DNA of 64,000 nucleotides, taken from contig NZ_CP022203.1 of assembly GCF_002305895.1 (NCBI RefSeq), positions 1,404,501 to 1,468,500 of the forward strand. The letters are read 5' to 3'. This stretch comes from Corallococcus macrosporus DSM 14697. GTDB taxonomy: Bacteria; Myxococcota; Myxococcia; Myxococcales; Myxococcaceae. A program made the translations under genes and the position numbers. A model generated the notes under the pieces. The model was not told the DNA's origin, did not search any database, and worked only from the letters and a program-made list of their open reading frames with translations. This document shows, piece after piece, positions 20,089 to 29,039 of the stretch. Numbering within the stretch: position 1 is the stretch's first letter; each line of letters starts with the position of its first letter.

Positions 20089-20760
20089 TCAGCGCAGGGC
20101 CAGCCGCCGCGCGCCCAGTCCGAGCGCCGCGGTGGCCAGCGTCCCCGCGAGCAGCCTGGGCCACAGGGCGGGCGCTTCGTGGCGCACGGGGACCAACGGC
20201 GCTCGCGCGGAGACCTCCGGCATCTTCTCCGCGAAGAGCTCCACCATGCCCTTGATGAAGGCGAACATCTGACGCGGGCCAGGGCTGGACACCCAGTTGC
20301 CATCTCGCATCACCGGCTCGTCCACCCACCGGCCGCCCGCGTTGCGCACGTCGTCGCGGATGCCCGGCCACGAGGCCACCGCCCGCCCCTCCACGAGGCC
20401 CGCCGAAATCAGGACCCACGGCCCGTGACAGATGACGGCCATGGGCAGGTCCAGCGCGTCCGCGTCCCGGACGAAGTCCAGCGCGAGCGCGCTTTGCCGC
20501 AGGAGGTCCGGGTTCACGAAGCCTCCCGGGATGAAGACCGCGTCGAAGTCCGCCGCCTTCACCTCGCGCAGGGACGCGTCCACGCTCACCTTCTTGCCCG
20601 GGACGAGCAGGTTCATCCCGCGGATGCGGCCCTTGTGCGGTGAGACAATCGTCACCTCCGCGCCCTGGCGCTCCAGCTTCTTCACCGGCGCCGTCAGCTC
20701 CACCTGCTCGAAGCCATCCGCCGCGAGCACGGCCACCCGCAACCCTCTCAGCTTCTTCAT
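20089..20760 (-). CDS. DJ-1/PfpI family protein with C-terminal membrane tail
   Basis: Start ATG 20760 is preceded by GAGGTG; the frame continues upstream but the extra residues look non-coding. The 223-residue protein begins MKKLRGLRVAVLAADGFEQV. It has the class I glutamine amidotransferase-like fold of PfpI/YhbO proteins, with nucleophile Cys111 in AVICHGPW and His112 next to it. Members are reported as chaperones, glyoxalase or deglycase-type stress proteins or proteases; which applies is not clear here. Unusual is the C-terminal extension (about residues 175-223) ending in the hydrophobic helix LWPRLLAGTLATAALGLGAR, which may anchor it to the membrane. Confidence 0.86.
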   Translation of the reverse strand: MKKLRGLRVAVLAADGFEQVELTAPVKKLERQGAEVTIVSPHKGRIRGMNLLVPGKKVSVDASLREVKAADFDAVFIPGGFVNPDLLRQSALALDFVRDADALDLPMAVICHGPWVLISAGLVEGRAVASWPGIRDDVRNAGGRWVDEPVMRDGNWVSSPGPRQMFAFIKGMVELFAEKMPEVSARAPLVPVRHEAPALWPRLLAGTLATAALGLGARRLALR

Positions 20761-20950
20761 CGCGCGCACCTCGCTGTGTCTGAACGGTTTGTCGCCTCGA
20801 CACTGTGCATTCCCGGGTGGCGAGCGCAGGTCCGGGGAGGCGGGCAGGGGAGCCCTGGCCGTCACCCTCCGCGAGTGCACACTCCCAGGGCCCCGCGTTG
20901 TGCCTCCCTGGAGGGCGTGCTAGCGACAGGGCCGTCTGGAGGTCCACTTC

Positions 20951-22066
20951 ATGTCCGTCGCTCCCGTTCCCCTCCGCCGTGCTCTCGTCGTGGGTGCCGT
21001 GATGCTGCTCTCTCCCATGGGCTGCGCCAGTTCCGGGGTTGCTCGCACCGACAGCGGGCAGCCGACCCCTCCCGACGCGCCCGCCCCCGCCCCGAAGTGG
21101 GGGCTGGTCATCCACGGCGGCGCGGGTGTCATCTCCCGGGAGAACCTCTCCCCGGAGCGCGAGGCCGAGGTCCGCGCCGCGCTGACGCAGTCCCTCCAGG
21201 CGGGGCACGCGGTGCTGGCCAGCGGCGGCTCCGCGCTGGACGCGGTGAGCGCCGCGGTCCGCATCCTGGAGGACTCGCCGTACTTCAACGCCGGCAAGGG
21301 CGCCGTCTTCACGCACGACGGCGTCAACGAGCTGGACGCCGCCATCATGGACGGCAAGACGCGCCAGGCGGGCGCCGTGGCGGGCGTGCGGCACGTGAAG
21401 AGCCCCATCTCGCTGGCGCGGCTCGTCATGGAGCAGTCGCCGCACGTGATGATGGTGGGGGAGGGCGCCGAGGCCTTCGCGAAGTCGCAGGGCGTGGAGC
21501 TGGTGGACCCGAAGTACTTCTACACGGAGGACCGCTGGCAGGGCCTCCAGCGCGCGCTGGAGAAGGAGCGCGCGCGGCAGCAGCCGTCCTCCTCGATTCC
21601 CGCGGGGTATGACCCGGTGAGCGGGGACCACAAGTTCGGCACCGTGGGCGCGGTGGCCCTGGACAAGACGGGCGCGCTCGCCGCGGCCACGTCCACGGGC
21701 GGCATGACGAACAAGCGCCATGGCCGCGTGGGGGACTCGCCCATCATCGGCGCGGGCACCTATGCGGACGCGCGCTGCGCCGTGTCCGCCACCGGCCATG
21801 GCGAGTTCTTCATCCGCTACGCCGTGGCGCACGACATCTGCGCCCGCGTGGAGTACCTGGGCGTGCCGCTGCGGCAGGCCGCCGACGCCGTCATCAACGA
21901 CGTGCTGGTGAAGGTGGGCGGCGAGGGTGGCATCATCGCCATGGACCGCGAGGGCAACGTGGCCATGCCCTTCAACTCCGCGGGCATGTACCGCGGCACC
22001 ATTGGCGAGGACGGCGAGCCCGTCGTGGCCATCTTCCGGGACGCGGCGGACGCGGCCGTGAAGTAG
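20951..22066 (+). CDS. isoaspartyl peptidase / type III L-asparaginase, lipoprotein
   Basis: A 371-residue Ntn-hydrolase of the asparaginase 2 family. The N-terminus (LVVGAVMLLSPMGC, Cys25) is a lipoprotein signal, followed by a Pro-rich linker. The catalytic domain starts at KWGLVIHGGAGV (49 onward) and contains FNAGKGAVFT and the autocleavage/nucleophile site HKFGTVGAVALD with Thr231, then STGGMTNKRHGRVGDSPIIG, the substrate-binding loop. The enzyme self-cleaves before Thr231 and hydrolyses isoaspartyl dipeptides or asparagine. Most homologues are cytoplasmic or simply exported; here it should be anchored to the envelope. It is monocistronic. Confidence 0.93.
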   Translation: MSVAPVPLRRALVVGAVMLLSPMGCASSGVARTDSGQPTPPDAPAPAPKWGLVIHGGAGVISRENLSPEREAEVRAALTQSLQAGHAVLASGGSALDAVSAAVRILEDSPYFNAGKGAVFTHDGVNELDAAIMDGKTRQAGAVAGVRHVKSPISLARLVMEQSPHVMMVGEGAEAFAKSQGVELVDPKYFYTEDRWQGLQRALEKERARQQPSSSIPAGYDPVSGDHKFGTVGAVALDKTGALAAATSTGGMTNKRHGRVGDSPIIGAGTYADARCAVSATGHGEFFIRYAVAHDICARVEYLGVPLRQAADAVINDVLVKVGGEGGIIAMDREGNVAMPFNSAGMYRGTIGEDGEPVVAIFRDAADAAVK

Positions 22067-22118
22067 CAAGGTCTCCGCCGCGCGGCATCACCAACGGGGC
22101 GGCGTTGATGGCGGAGGT

Positions 22119-22157
22119 GGGCGCGCTCGGGGTGGGGCCGCCACCCTGAGCGCGTCC
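22119..22157. terminator. strong hairpin between convergent genes
   Basis: Two 17-nt arms (22119-22135 and 22141-22157) pair fully if two G-T pairs are counted, with a 5-nt loop. It lies in the 98-bp gap between the asparaginase stop (22066) and the opposing repeat-protein stop (22165), so it may stop both genes. No T-run follows on either strand. Confidence 0.5.
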
Positions 22158-22164
22158 TGAGACG

Positions 22165-23112
22165 TCAGTCCCGGCCACCGCGGCGTCCACCGTCACCGCG
22201 GCGGTGCCCGCCGGGCGAGGCGCCGTGCCGTCCGCCGTGCCTGCCGGGCGAGGCGCGGTGGTAGTTGCCCCGGCCCCCCCAGCGGTTGTCGTTGCCACGG
22301 TAGTGGTGGCGCACCGGGCTGGGGCCGCGACGGTAGCCGCTGCCGTAGTGGTAGACGTGGTGGCGCACCGCCGGGTACCGCCGCCAGGAGTGCATGAAGT
22401 AGTGCGGGTGACGGCGCGCCACGGTGACGTGCGCGTGGCGGTAGACGGGCACGGTGATTCGCACCGAGCCCCGGGTCGCCCAGCCGCCGGCGGAGAAGTA
22501 CCAGGACGGCCCGCGGCGCACCCAGCGCGACGACACGTAGACGAGCCCGGGACGCGGCGGCGCGGCCCACATGCCATCCACCCACACGTAGTTGGCGCCA
22601 GCCCAGTACCAGTAGCCGGGCGTCCAGACATAGGAGGGCGCCGGCGGCGGCGGGGCGTGCTCGACGCGGAGCGGCGGCGGCGCCTGCTGCGTGGACAGCT
22701 CCTCGCTCGTCACGGCGATGGGAATCTCCACCATCGCGGAGTCATGCCGGGCCCAGCCTCCGGACACCCATCGCCACATCCGGCCGTCCGGCTCCCAGTA
22801 GCCGTTGATGAACCGGTAGCCGTCCATGGGCGCCAGCCAGGTGCCGGCGTTGAAGCGCCACTCGTTGCCGTCCCAGTACCAGTGGCCAGACGCCCAGACG
22901 GCGCCCGCGAAGGGCCGGGCCGAGGGGTTCTCGGTGGGGAGCTGGGGCGGGGCGTAGGGCGCCACGGGCGCCGTGTCCTCGTCCTGGAACTCCGTGTCGT
23001 CGTAGGCGTACTCGGAATATCCCGGCTCTGACGCGGGGACCGGCGCGGTCTGCGCGTGAACCATGGGCGCCGCAAGCAAGGTCACCAGACAAGCCCACCA
23101 TCGAGGAGTCAT
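22165..23112 (-). CDS. secreted Trp/Gly-repeat (YXWGXW-like) protein
   Basis: A 315-residue protein with a signal peptide (MTPRWWACLVTLLAAPMVHA, cleavage after HA). The mature part carries repeated aromatic motifs of the W-x-x-G-x-W type: VWASGHWYWDGNEWRFNAGT, GYWEPDGRMWRWVSGGW, WTPGYWYWAGANYVWVDGMW, SWYFSAGGW. This resembles the YXWGXW repeat family, thought to be structural envelope proteins. The C-terminal 90 residues are dominated by His, Arg and Gly (RHHVYHYGSGYRRG, HRRGDGGRRGGRD), which could bind metal, nucleic acid or polysaccharide. Function is unknown. It is the last gene of the run of minus-strand genes ending here. Confidence 0.85.
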   Translation of the reverse strand: MTPRWWACLVTLLAAPMVHAQTAPVPASEPGYSEYAYDDTEFQDEDTAPVAPYAPPQLPTENPSARPFAGAVWASGHWYWDGNEWRFNAGTWLAPMDGYRFINGYWEPDGRMWRWVSGGWARHDSAMVEIPIAVTSEELSTQQAPPPLRVEHAPPPPAPSYVWTPGYWYWAGANYVWVDGMWAAPPRPGLVYVSSRWVRRGPSWYFSAGGWATRGSVRITVPVYRHAHVTVARRHPHYFMHSWRRYPAVRHHVYHYGSGYRRGPSPVRHHYRGNDNRWGGRGNYHRASPGRHGGRHGASPGGHRRGDGGRRGGRD

Positions 23113-23229
23113 CGCGTCATCTCCGTGGGTTACCAGACAGATTCTGCCACCGGCCCCCCTGGAAGTCCGTCGTGCGGGGCCGGTGTGGAAGAAAGACGCG
23201 GTGCCCTCCGGCTTTATTCACCCCTCCCG

Positions 23230-26200
23230 CTAGGGCTTCACCAGCACCAGCTCCCGCGTCTGGATGAGGTCCACGTCTCCGGTGAAGCCGGAGAACAGCT
23301 CGTACTGGTTGGGCTGGACGCGGTTGCGCGGCAGGCGCAGCGACTCGGTGACGCTGAGCGTCGCGCCGTCCTGCTTCTCCGTCCGGGTGAAGCGGCCGAA
23401 GGCGTTCTCCGCCTGGAGCGAGGCCTGCGGGTCGGCGAGTTTCCAGCCCTTGGGCATGGTGAGCGTCACCTGGGTGCGGCTGGCCTCGGTGGTGTCGATG
23501 TAGAGCGGCGTGCGGCGCGTGCTGAGCTGCACGAAGCGCCGGCCGAGCTGCGCGGGGAAGGTGAAGGGCCCCAGCGCCATCCGCTGGCCTCCCTCGAGCC
23601 GCCCGAAGCGCGGCACGGTGAACTCGTAGCGCAGCACGAAGGGCGCGCCCACCTGCTCCTGGTGCTCCAGCTTCACGCTCGACAGCGAGGCGCCCCCGAA
23701 GTACCGCGCCACCGCGCCCTGCAGCGCCTGGTTGCGGCTCTCCGCCGAGAGCTGGTTGAAGGCCTCGGCGATCTGCGCCGCCTCGAAGCCGGAGTACGTC
23801 TCCTCGCCCTGGCCGCTGAGCGTGCCGTCCTCGGAGAGCTTGAGCGCCAGCTTGACCTCCTTGCCGGGGACCTCCTTCATGGGCGGCGTCTGCACCTTCT
23901 GCAGCGGGCGGCCGGGCTCGGGCAGCAGCCACGCCTCCCGCCCGCCCATGGCCAGCTCCGGCAGCTCGCCGAAGGGGCCGTAGCGCACGGAGGTGTCCAC
24001 CCAGACGGGCTCCTCGCCGGGCAGCTCCACGCGCAGCGCCGCGTAGGGCAGCAGCGCGTCCTGGGGGAAGGTGTAGGGCGCCGGGTCCGTGTTGAAGGTC
24101 CGCACCGCCACCACGCGCGAGGGGATGCCCAGCGCGTCCAGGCCGGCCTTCATCACCGTCAGCCGGCTGCCCCGGTCCTGGGCCACCGTGGAGGCCGCCG
24201 TCTGGCTCAGGCTCGCGTCCCGGCCAGAGAAGCGCTGCATCACCGCGGCGTGCAGCGCCTTCACCGCGTCCAGGCCCGACTTGCCCTCCGCCGCCTTGCG
24301 CGCGAAGGCGTCCACCTCCGCGGTGCGGATCCACCGGTCCTGGAAGGCGTCGCCGTAGAGCTTCACCAGGTTCTCATTGCCCGTGTCACCCGCGCCCACG
24401 ATGACGAAGGGCAGGTACTCGTTGGCGGAGGGCGGCGCGTCCGGCTCGGGGATGAACGGCGGCACGCGGCGCGTCTCGAAGTGGAACACCTCCACGTCGC
24501 CGTCCACCTTGGGCTCCGGCACCTTCATCCCGTGGGCGTCCACCTTCATGCCCACGCCCCTGGGCGCCACCACCGTGTACGTCACCCAGGCGTTGGGCTG
24601 GTTGGCAATCTGGAAGTAGAAGGCGGACGCGGTGAAGCCCGGCTGCGCGGGGCCGCGCGGGGGCTCCGCCAGCAGGTACTCCACCTCCACGTAGTCCCCC
24701 ACGGCCACGCCGGGCAGGCTCACCGTGTCCTTGCCCTCGATGTTCTCCGGCTCCAGCACCCGGCCGTCCGCCTTGATGGTGCGCAGCGCCAGCACCTGCG
24801 CGCCGCGCGGCACGTTCACCTCGGCGATCTCCTGCACGCCGGACTGCTCCAGCGCCTTCTGCACCGTGTGGATGCGGTTGACGATGCTGCCGTCGGGGTA
24901 GACGCGCACCGCCGCCGCGTCCAGCACGAAGGCCGCCGCGCTGCCGCCGCTGACGGGCTCCGCCTCGTAGGCGCGGATGGCCTCGCGGCCGTCCACCGCG
25001 TGCGCCTGCAGCAGCTCCTGGCCCGTCTTCGCGCGCTCCACCGCGCGGCGCAGCGTCAGGTCATCTCCGGCCAGGGCCAGCGCCCGCTCGCGCAGCTCGA
25101 GCGCCTCGGCCGGCTGGCCCGCGTACTCGCGCACGTCCGCCATGCGCTTCACCAGCTCCGCGTTGCGCGGCCACACGGTGGCCAGCTTCTGGAGTACCGC
25201 GGTGGCGTCGTCGAAGCGGCGCTTGGACACGTAGAGGTTGGCCAGCGTGGTGCCCAGGCTGATGCTGCTGGGGTCGCGGGCCTGCATCTCGGCGTACAGC
25301 TTCGTCGCCGTCTCCACGTCGCCGCGGGCGCGCGCGTGCTCGGCCTGACGCATCACCGTCCCCGGGCAGCCCGCCAGGGACGCCACCAGCGTGTCGCTGC
25401 GCTCCGCCGCGTCACGGCGGCGGGCCAGGCTGTACTGGAGCGTCAGCGCCTCGCACAGGCCGGGCTGCGCCTCCAGCGCCGCGGCGAGCGACTCCTCCGC
25501 CAGGGCCTCCACCTCCAGCGCCAGCGCGGCGCGGGCGCGCAGCATGAACACCGGGTGGCCAGCGGGCCGCGCCACCTCGGACGCCGTCTTCAGCAGCTCC
25601 ATGGCGGGGGCGGGCTGGCCCTCGTCGAGGAAGAGGTCCGCGCGCAGCAGCATCGCCGCCACGTTGTCCGGGTCCTTGGCCAGCACGGACTCCAAATCAC
25701 GCGTGGCCCGGCCGCGCGCCACCTTGGAGGGCACGGTGCGGTCCGCGGCGGCGACCTCCGCCCGCAGCCACAGCAGGGCCGGGGTGTTGGCGTCCACCGT
25801 GGCCATCAGCCGCCGCGCGCCGTCCGAGTCCCGCTGCAGGCCGTCCCGCACCGCCAGCACCACGGCCAGCAGCTCGCCGGCCTCCTCGTGCAGGGCCAGC
25901 TTCACGCTCTCCGTGGTGGCGAACACGCCGGGCGTCTCGTCGGAGAGCTCGGCCTTGCCGCCCCAGGGCCTCGGCGCCGGCCCGGTGGCCGCGCTGAAGC
26001 GCACGCCGGACGGCCGCCCGTCCACGCGCAGCAGGGCGAAGGTGAGCAGGCCGGAGGTGCCCCCCTTGAGCTGACGCACGACGAAGCGGTGCTTGCCCGC
26101 GGGGAGCTGCACGGCGCGCGTGGTGACGGTGGAGGTGGCGCGCTCCCAGGCGCGGCGCTCCAGCAGCGGAGCCCCGTCCATCAGCACCTGGTGCGAGGTG

Positions 26201-27009
26201 CCGCTGACGGTGCGCGCGACGTAGAGGCCCGGCTCCGTCACGTCCGCGTCGAAGGCCTGAACGTAGAGGTCACCCTGGCCGGGCTCGCCCGTCAGGTCCA
26301 TGCGTCCGTCGGGGGCGTGCACCGTGCGCACCGGCAGGGGGCCGAAGGCGCTGGTGAAGGGGCCCGCCAGCGAACCCTCCTGGCTCACGGGCGTGCGCTC
26401 ATCCCAGGACAGCACGTGGAAGGGGGAGAAGGGCCCCACCAGCGAGGACTCGCTCACGCCGCCCAACTGGTGCATCGCCGCGTCGCGGGCCTCCGCGTCG
26501 CCGCGCACCACGGCCACCGACATCCGCGCGCCGCGCAGCAGGTAGGCGGCCTCGCCCGTCGCGCCCGCCGCCAGCGCGCGCTCCACGCCGCGGAGGATGT
26601 CGTCGTCCAGCGCCCGTGACGTGCCCACCGAATCCAGGACGTGGCGCGCCGCCACGGCCGCCAGCGGGTGCGTGGGCGCGCGCGCCGCCAGCTCCAGGGA
26701 CGCGGCCAGGGCGCGGTCGGGGCGGCCCGCGCGCCGCGCCATCAACGACTGGCCGGCCAGCGCGTAGACGTCTCCCGCGTCACGGGCGAGGGCGTCATCG
26801 AAGCGCTGCTGCGCCAGCGTGGCGTCTCCCGCGACGAGCAGCGCGTGGAAGCCCGCGAACGCGAGCGTGCGGGCCTGCGGGGTGCCCTGCTGCGCCTGCT
26901 CCGCGGCGGTTTCGAGGACGCGCGGTGTCGCCGTGGACGTGGAGCGGTGGCAGCCCGCGAGGGCCGTGACGAGTGCGAGCGCGGCGAAGCCGATTCGAAT
27001 GGTGCGCAT
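23230..27009 (-). CDS. giant TPR/DUF3857/transglutaminase-like lipoprotein lacking the catalytic Cys
   Basis: ATG 27009 is chosen because it starts a lipoprotein signal, MRTIRIGFAALALVTALAGC (Cys20); the open frame extends to 27822 but that part overlaps the kinase gene. 1259 residues: TPR-like helical arrays (about 30-600), a DUF3857 beta domain (about 640-860: VRVYPDGSIVNRIHTVQKAL), a transglutaminase-like domain (about 900-1010) and a C-terminal beta domain. The transglutaminase segment reads DRGSRLTVMKAGLDALGIPS at 945-964, where related proteins have G-D-C-K; the nucleophile Cys is Arg949 or nearby. It is thus probably non-catalytic and peptide-binding. It lies 85 bp downstream of the Ser/Thr kinase gene. 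Confidence 0.88.
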   Translation of the reverse strand: MRTIRIGFAALALVTALAGCHRSTSTATPRVLETAAEQAQQGTPQARTLAFAGFHALLVAGDATLAQQRFDDALARDAGDVYALAGQSLMARRAGRPDRALAASLELAARAPTHPLAAVAARHVLDSVGTSRALDDDILRGVERALAAGATGEAAYLLRGARMSVAVVRGDAEARDAAMHQLGGVSESSLVGPFSPFHVLSWDERTPVSQEGSLAGPFTSAFGPLPVRTVHAPDGRMDLTGEPGQGDLYVQAFDADVTEPGLYVARTVSGTSHQVLMDGAPLLERRAWERATSTVTTRAVQLPAGKHRFVVRQLKGGTSGLLTFALLRVDGRPSGVRFSAATGPAPRPWGGKAELSDETPGVFATTESVKLALHEEAGELLAVVLAVRDGLQRDSDGARRLMATVDANTPALLWLRAEVAAADRTVPSKVARGRATRDLESVLAKDPDNVAAMLLRADLFLDEGQPAPAMELLKTASEVARPAGHPVFMLRARAALALEVEALAEESLAAALEAQPGLCEALTLQYSLARRRDAAERSDTLVASLAGCPGTVMRQAEHARARGDVETATKLYAEMQARDPSSISLGTTLANLYVSKRRFDDATAVLQKLATVWPRNAELVKRMADVREYAGQPAEALELRERALALAGDDLTLRRAVERAKTGQELLQAHAVDGREAIRAYEAEPVSGGSAAAFVLDAAAVRVYPDGSIVNRIHTVQKALEQSGVQEIAEVNVPRGAQVLALRTIKADGRVLEPENIEGKDTVSLPGVAVGDYVEVEYLLAEPPRGPAQPGFTASAFYFQIANQPNAWVTYTVVAPRGVGMKVDAHGMKVPEPKVDGDVEVFHFETRRVPPFIPEPDAPPSANEYLPFVIVGAGDTGNENLVKLYGDAFQDRWIRTAEVDAFARKAAEGKSGLDAVKALHAAVMQRFSGRDASLSQTAASTVAQDRGSRLTVMKAGLDALGIPSRVVAVRTFNTDPAPYTFPQDALLPYAALRVELPGEEPVWVDTSVRYGPFGELPELAMGGREAWLLPEPGRPLQKVQTPPMKEVPGKEVKLALKLSEDGTLSGQGEETYSGFEAAQIAEAFNQLSAESRNQALQGAVARYFGGASLSSVKLEHQEQVGAPFVLRYEFTVPRFGRLEGGQRMALGPFTFPAQLGRRFVQLSTRRTPLYIDTTEASRTQVTLTMPKGWKLADPQASLQAENAFGRFTRTEKQDGATLSVTESLRLPRNRVQPNQYELFSGFTGDVDLIQTRELVLVKP

Positions 27010-27094
27010 AGGAGGGGCCAGGGATAGTGCAATCCCAGGGCCCTGGCCATATTCCCCTGCGCTGGAACGTCCGGGACGCGTGTTGCCGGACGCT

Positions 27095-28924
27095 CTACCG
27101 CCGCCGGGTGGGGCCCTTCGAGGAGCCCTTGGCGGGCTGCCGCTTCGGGGGCGGCGGAGGCGGCCGCCTGGCGGGCACCGCCTTGGCCGGCACCGCGGCG
27201 ACCACGGCCTTCGCCGCCGGCTCCGGCTCGGGCGGCGCGCGCCGCACGGTGTAGACGAGCCCCTCCGCGCGGCAGGTGCCCTCGATGCAGCCGAAGGCGG
27301 GCACCGGCGCGTCGCCGAAGTGCTCCATCCAGCCCGGGCCCAGGTTGAGGGGCTCGCCAATGGCCCGCTGGTCCTTGCCCTTGCCGACGTAGCCCTGCAT
27401 GACGCCGTCCGCGTCCACCCGCAGCTCCAGCGCGGCCTCTCCCTCCGGCGACGCCAGGCCCAGCATGGTGCCGCGGCGCTCGCCCAGGGCCCACTCGAGC
27501 CGCAGCGGCGCGCCCGCGCCGTCATGGATGAGGGCCACGTAGCGGCCCGTGCTGCCCTGCAGCAGCAGCGCGGCGGCGGGGGCCTGCAGCGCCGGCCCGT
27601 AGAGCATGACGTAGGCGCGGCGCTTCCAGGTGTCCGGCGGCGGGTCCGCGCGCACGAGGGCCTTGAGCACCGCGATGTCCCCGTCCAGCCCCACCACGTC
27701 CAGGCGGGCGCGGCCCACGCGCGACTGCGAGCGCTCCTCCACGGGCGGGAAGATGATGGCCTTGTCCTCCGCCTCCACCGGGCGCCCGGCGACCAGGAGC
27801 GACGGCGCGTCCGGCCCGTCACCCACGGACACCGTGCGCTTCTCCGAGCCCGTCTCCAGGCGGCCCGGCATGGAGCGGGGCGAGGGCGGGCCCAGGTCCG
27901 CGTTCAGGGCGGCGCCGGGCTGCGGCGCCACGGGCTTCTCCCCGCTGCGCAGCCACTCCCGGCCCAGCACGGCCAGCGCCGCCAGCACCAGGAGGACGGC
28001 CGCGGCCTGCAGCGCCACGCGCACCACCTTGCGCACGCCCTGCCGCAGCCGCTGGATGTGCGTCAGCTTCACCGGCGCCAGCGACGGCAGGCTGCCCGGG
28101 ACGAGCAGCTCCAGGTCCGCGATGAGCGTGGTGACGGACGGGTAGCGGTCCTCCGGGTCCGGCTTGAGGCAGCGCGTGACGATGGCGTCCAGCCGCGGGT
28201 CCAGGCCCGGCTTGCGCCGCGACGGCGGGTCGAAGGTGCCCAGCGGCACCTCGCCGGTGAGCCACTCGTAGAGGATGACGCCCAGCGAGAAGATGTCCGC
28301 GCGCGCGTCCGCGCTCTTCGCGTCCACGCGCTGCTCGGGCGCCATGTACGACAGCGTGCCCATGGACACGTGCGTGGACGTGAGCGCGTAGCGCGAGGAC
28401 GGGCTGGCATCATCCAGGAAGGACGCCAGCCCGAAGTCCGACACCTTGGCGATGCCGCCGGCCTGCTGGTCCAGCAGGATGTTCTCCGGCTTCAGGTCGC
28501 GGTGGATGACGCCGCGGCCGTGCGCGTACTCGATGGCGCGGCAGATCTGCAGCATGCGCCGCAGCGCGCCCATGACGTCGAGCTGCGGCTCGCGAATCAG
28601 CTCCCGCAGCGACGGGCCGTCCACGAACTCCATCACCAGGTAGTACGTGGTGTCCGTCTTCCCCTTGTCGACGATGGAGACGATGTGGGGATGGCTCAGG
28701 GCCGCGAGCGCCGCGGCTTCCTTCTGGAAGCGCGCGATGAAGGAGGGGTCCTTCGCCAACTCGGGGTTGAGGAGCTTCACCGCCACCGTGCGGCCCAGGG
28801 AGAGCTGGGTGGCCTTGTGGACCTCGCCCATGCCTCCGCTGCCGACGAGTTTGTCGATGTGGTAGCCGCTGATGATGTCCGGAGAGCGCGGACGGCTGAT
28901 CGCGGTGGGGTCGATTGAGGACAT
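27095..28924 (-). CDS. transmembrane Ser/Thr protein kinase (PknB-like)
   Basis: A 609-residue protein from ATG 28924. The Hanks-type kinase domain spans about 20-285: glycine loop GSGGMGEV (28-35), Lys48 in VAVKLL, catalytic loop HRDLKPEN (139-146, Asp141) and DFG (161-163). The activation loop is followed by GTLSYMAPE. A membrane helix (LQAAAVLLVLAALAVLG) lies near residue 310. The C-terminal extracytoplasmic part (about 330-560) is beta-rich, with two Cys in FGCIEGTCRAEG, and may sense a ligand. The end is Pro/Lys-rich (PPPPPPKRQPAKGSSKG). Myxobacteria have many such kinases. The DUF3857 lipoprotein gene follows; they could act together at the envelope, but no partner is proven. Confidence 0.93.
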   Translation of the reverse strand: MSSIDPTAISRPRSPDIISGYHIDKLVGSGGMGEVHKATQLSLGRTVAVKLLNPELAKDPSFIARFQKEAAALAALSHPHIVSIVDKGKTDTTYYLVMEFVDGPSLRELIREPQLDVMGALRRMLQICRAIEYAHGRGVIHRDLKPENILLDQQAGGIAKVSDFGLASFLDDASPSSRYALTSTHVSMGTLSYMAPEQRVDAKSADARADIFSLGVILYEWLTGEVPLGTFDPPSRRKPGLDPRLDAIVTRCLKPDPEDRYPSVTTLIADLELLVPGSLPSLAPVKLTHIQRLRQGVRKVVRVALQAAAVLLVLAALAVLGREWLRSGEKPVAPQPGAALNADLGPPSPRSMPGRLETGSEKRTVSVGDGPDAPSLLVAGRPVEAEDKAIIFPPVEERSQSRVGRARLDVVGLDGDIAVLKALVRADPPPDTWKRRAYVMLYGPALQAPAAALLLQGSTGRYVALIHDGAGAPLRLEWALGERRGTMLGLASPEGEAALELRVDADGVMQGYVGKGKDQRAIGEPLNLGPGWMEHFGDAPVPAFGCIEGTCRAEGLVYTVRRAPPEPEPAAKAVVAAVPAKAVPARRPPPPPPKRQPAKGSSKGPTRRR

Positions 28925-29039
28925 GGCGGTGAGCGAAGGGGCGGCCAGGGTAGCAGAAACCCGGCGCTGGAAAGGTCCGCTCGTGCACGGGTCGGCCTTG
29001 CCCCCCGGCAAGCCGTCAGCCGTGCCACCCGCCAGGGGC

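Noticed and set aside
19871-22069. 732-codon minus-strand frame over sufT, the PfpI gene and the asparaginase
   Set aside because: Covers three real genes in different orientations; no domain visible.
23056-26619. 1187-codon plus-strand frame over the DUF3857 gene
   Set aside because: Low-complexity His/Arg/Leu/Gly composition and complete overlap with a clear multidomain lipoprotein on the other strand.
27010-27822. N-terminal extension of the DUF3857 protein up to 27822
   Set aside because: The extension is antisense-like to nothing but lies inside the kinase gene in another frame; the lipoprotein signal at 27009 is a clear start.
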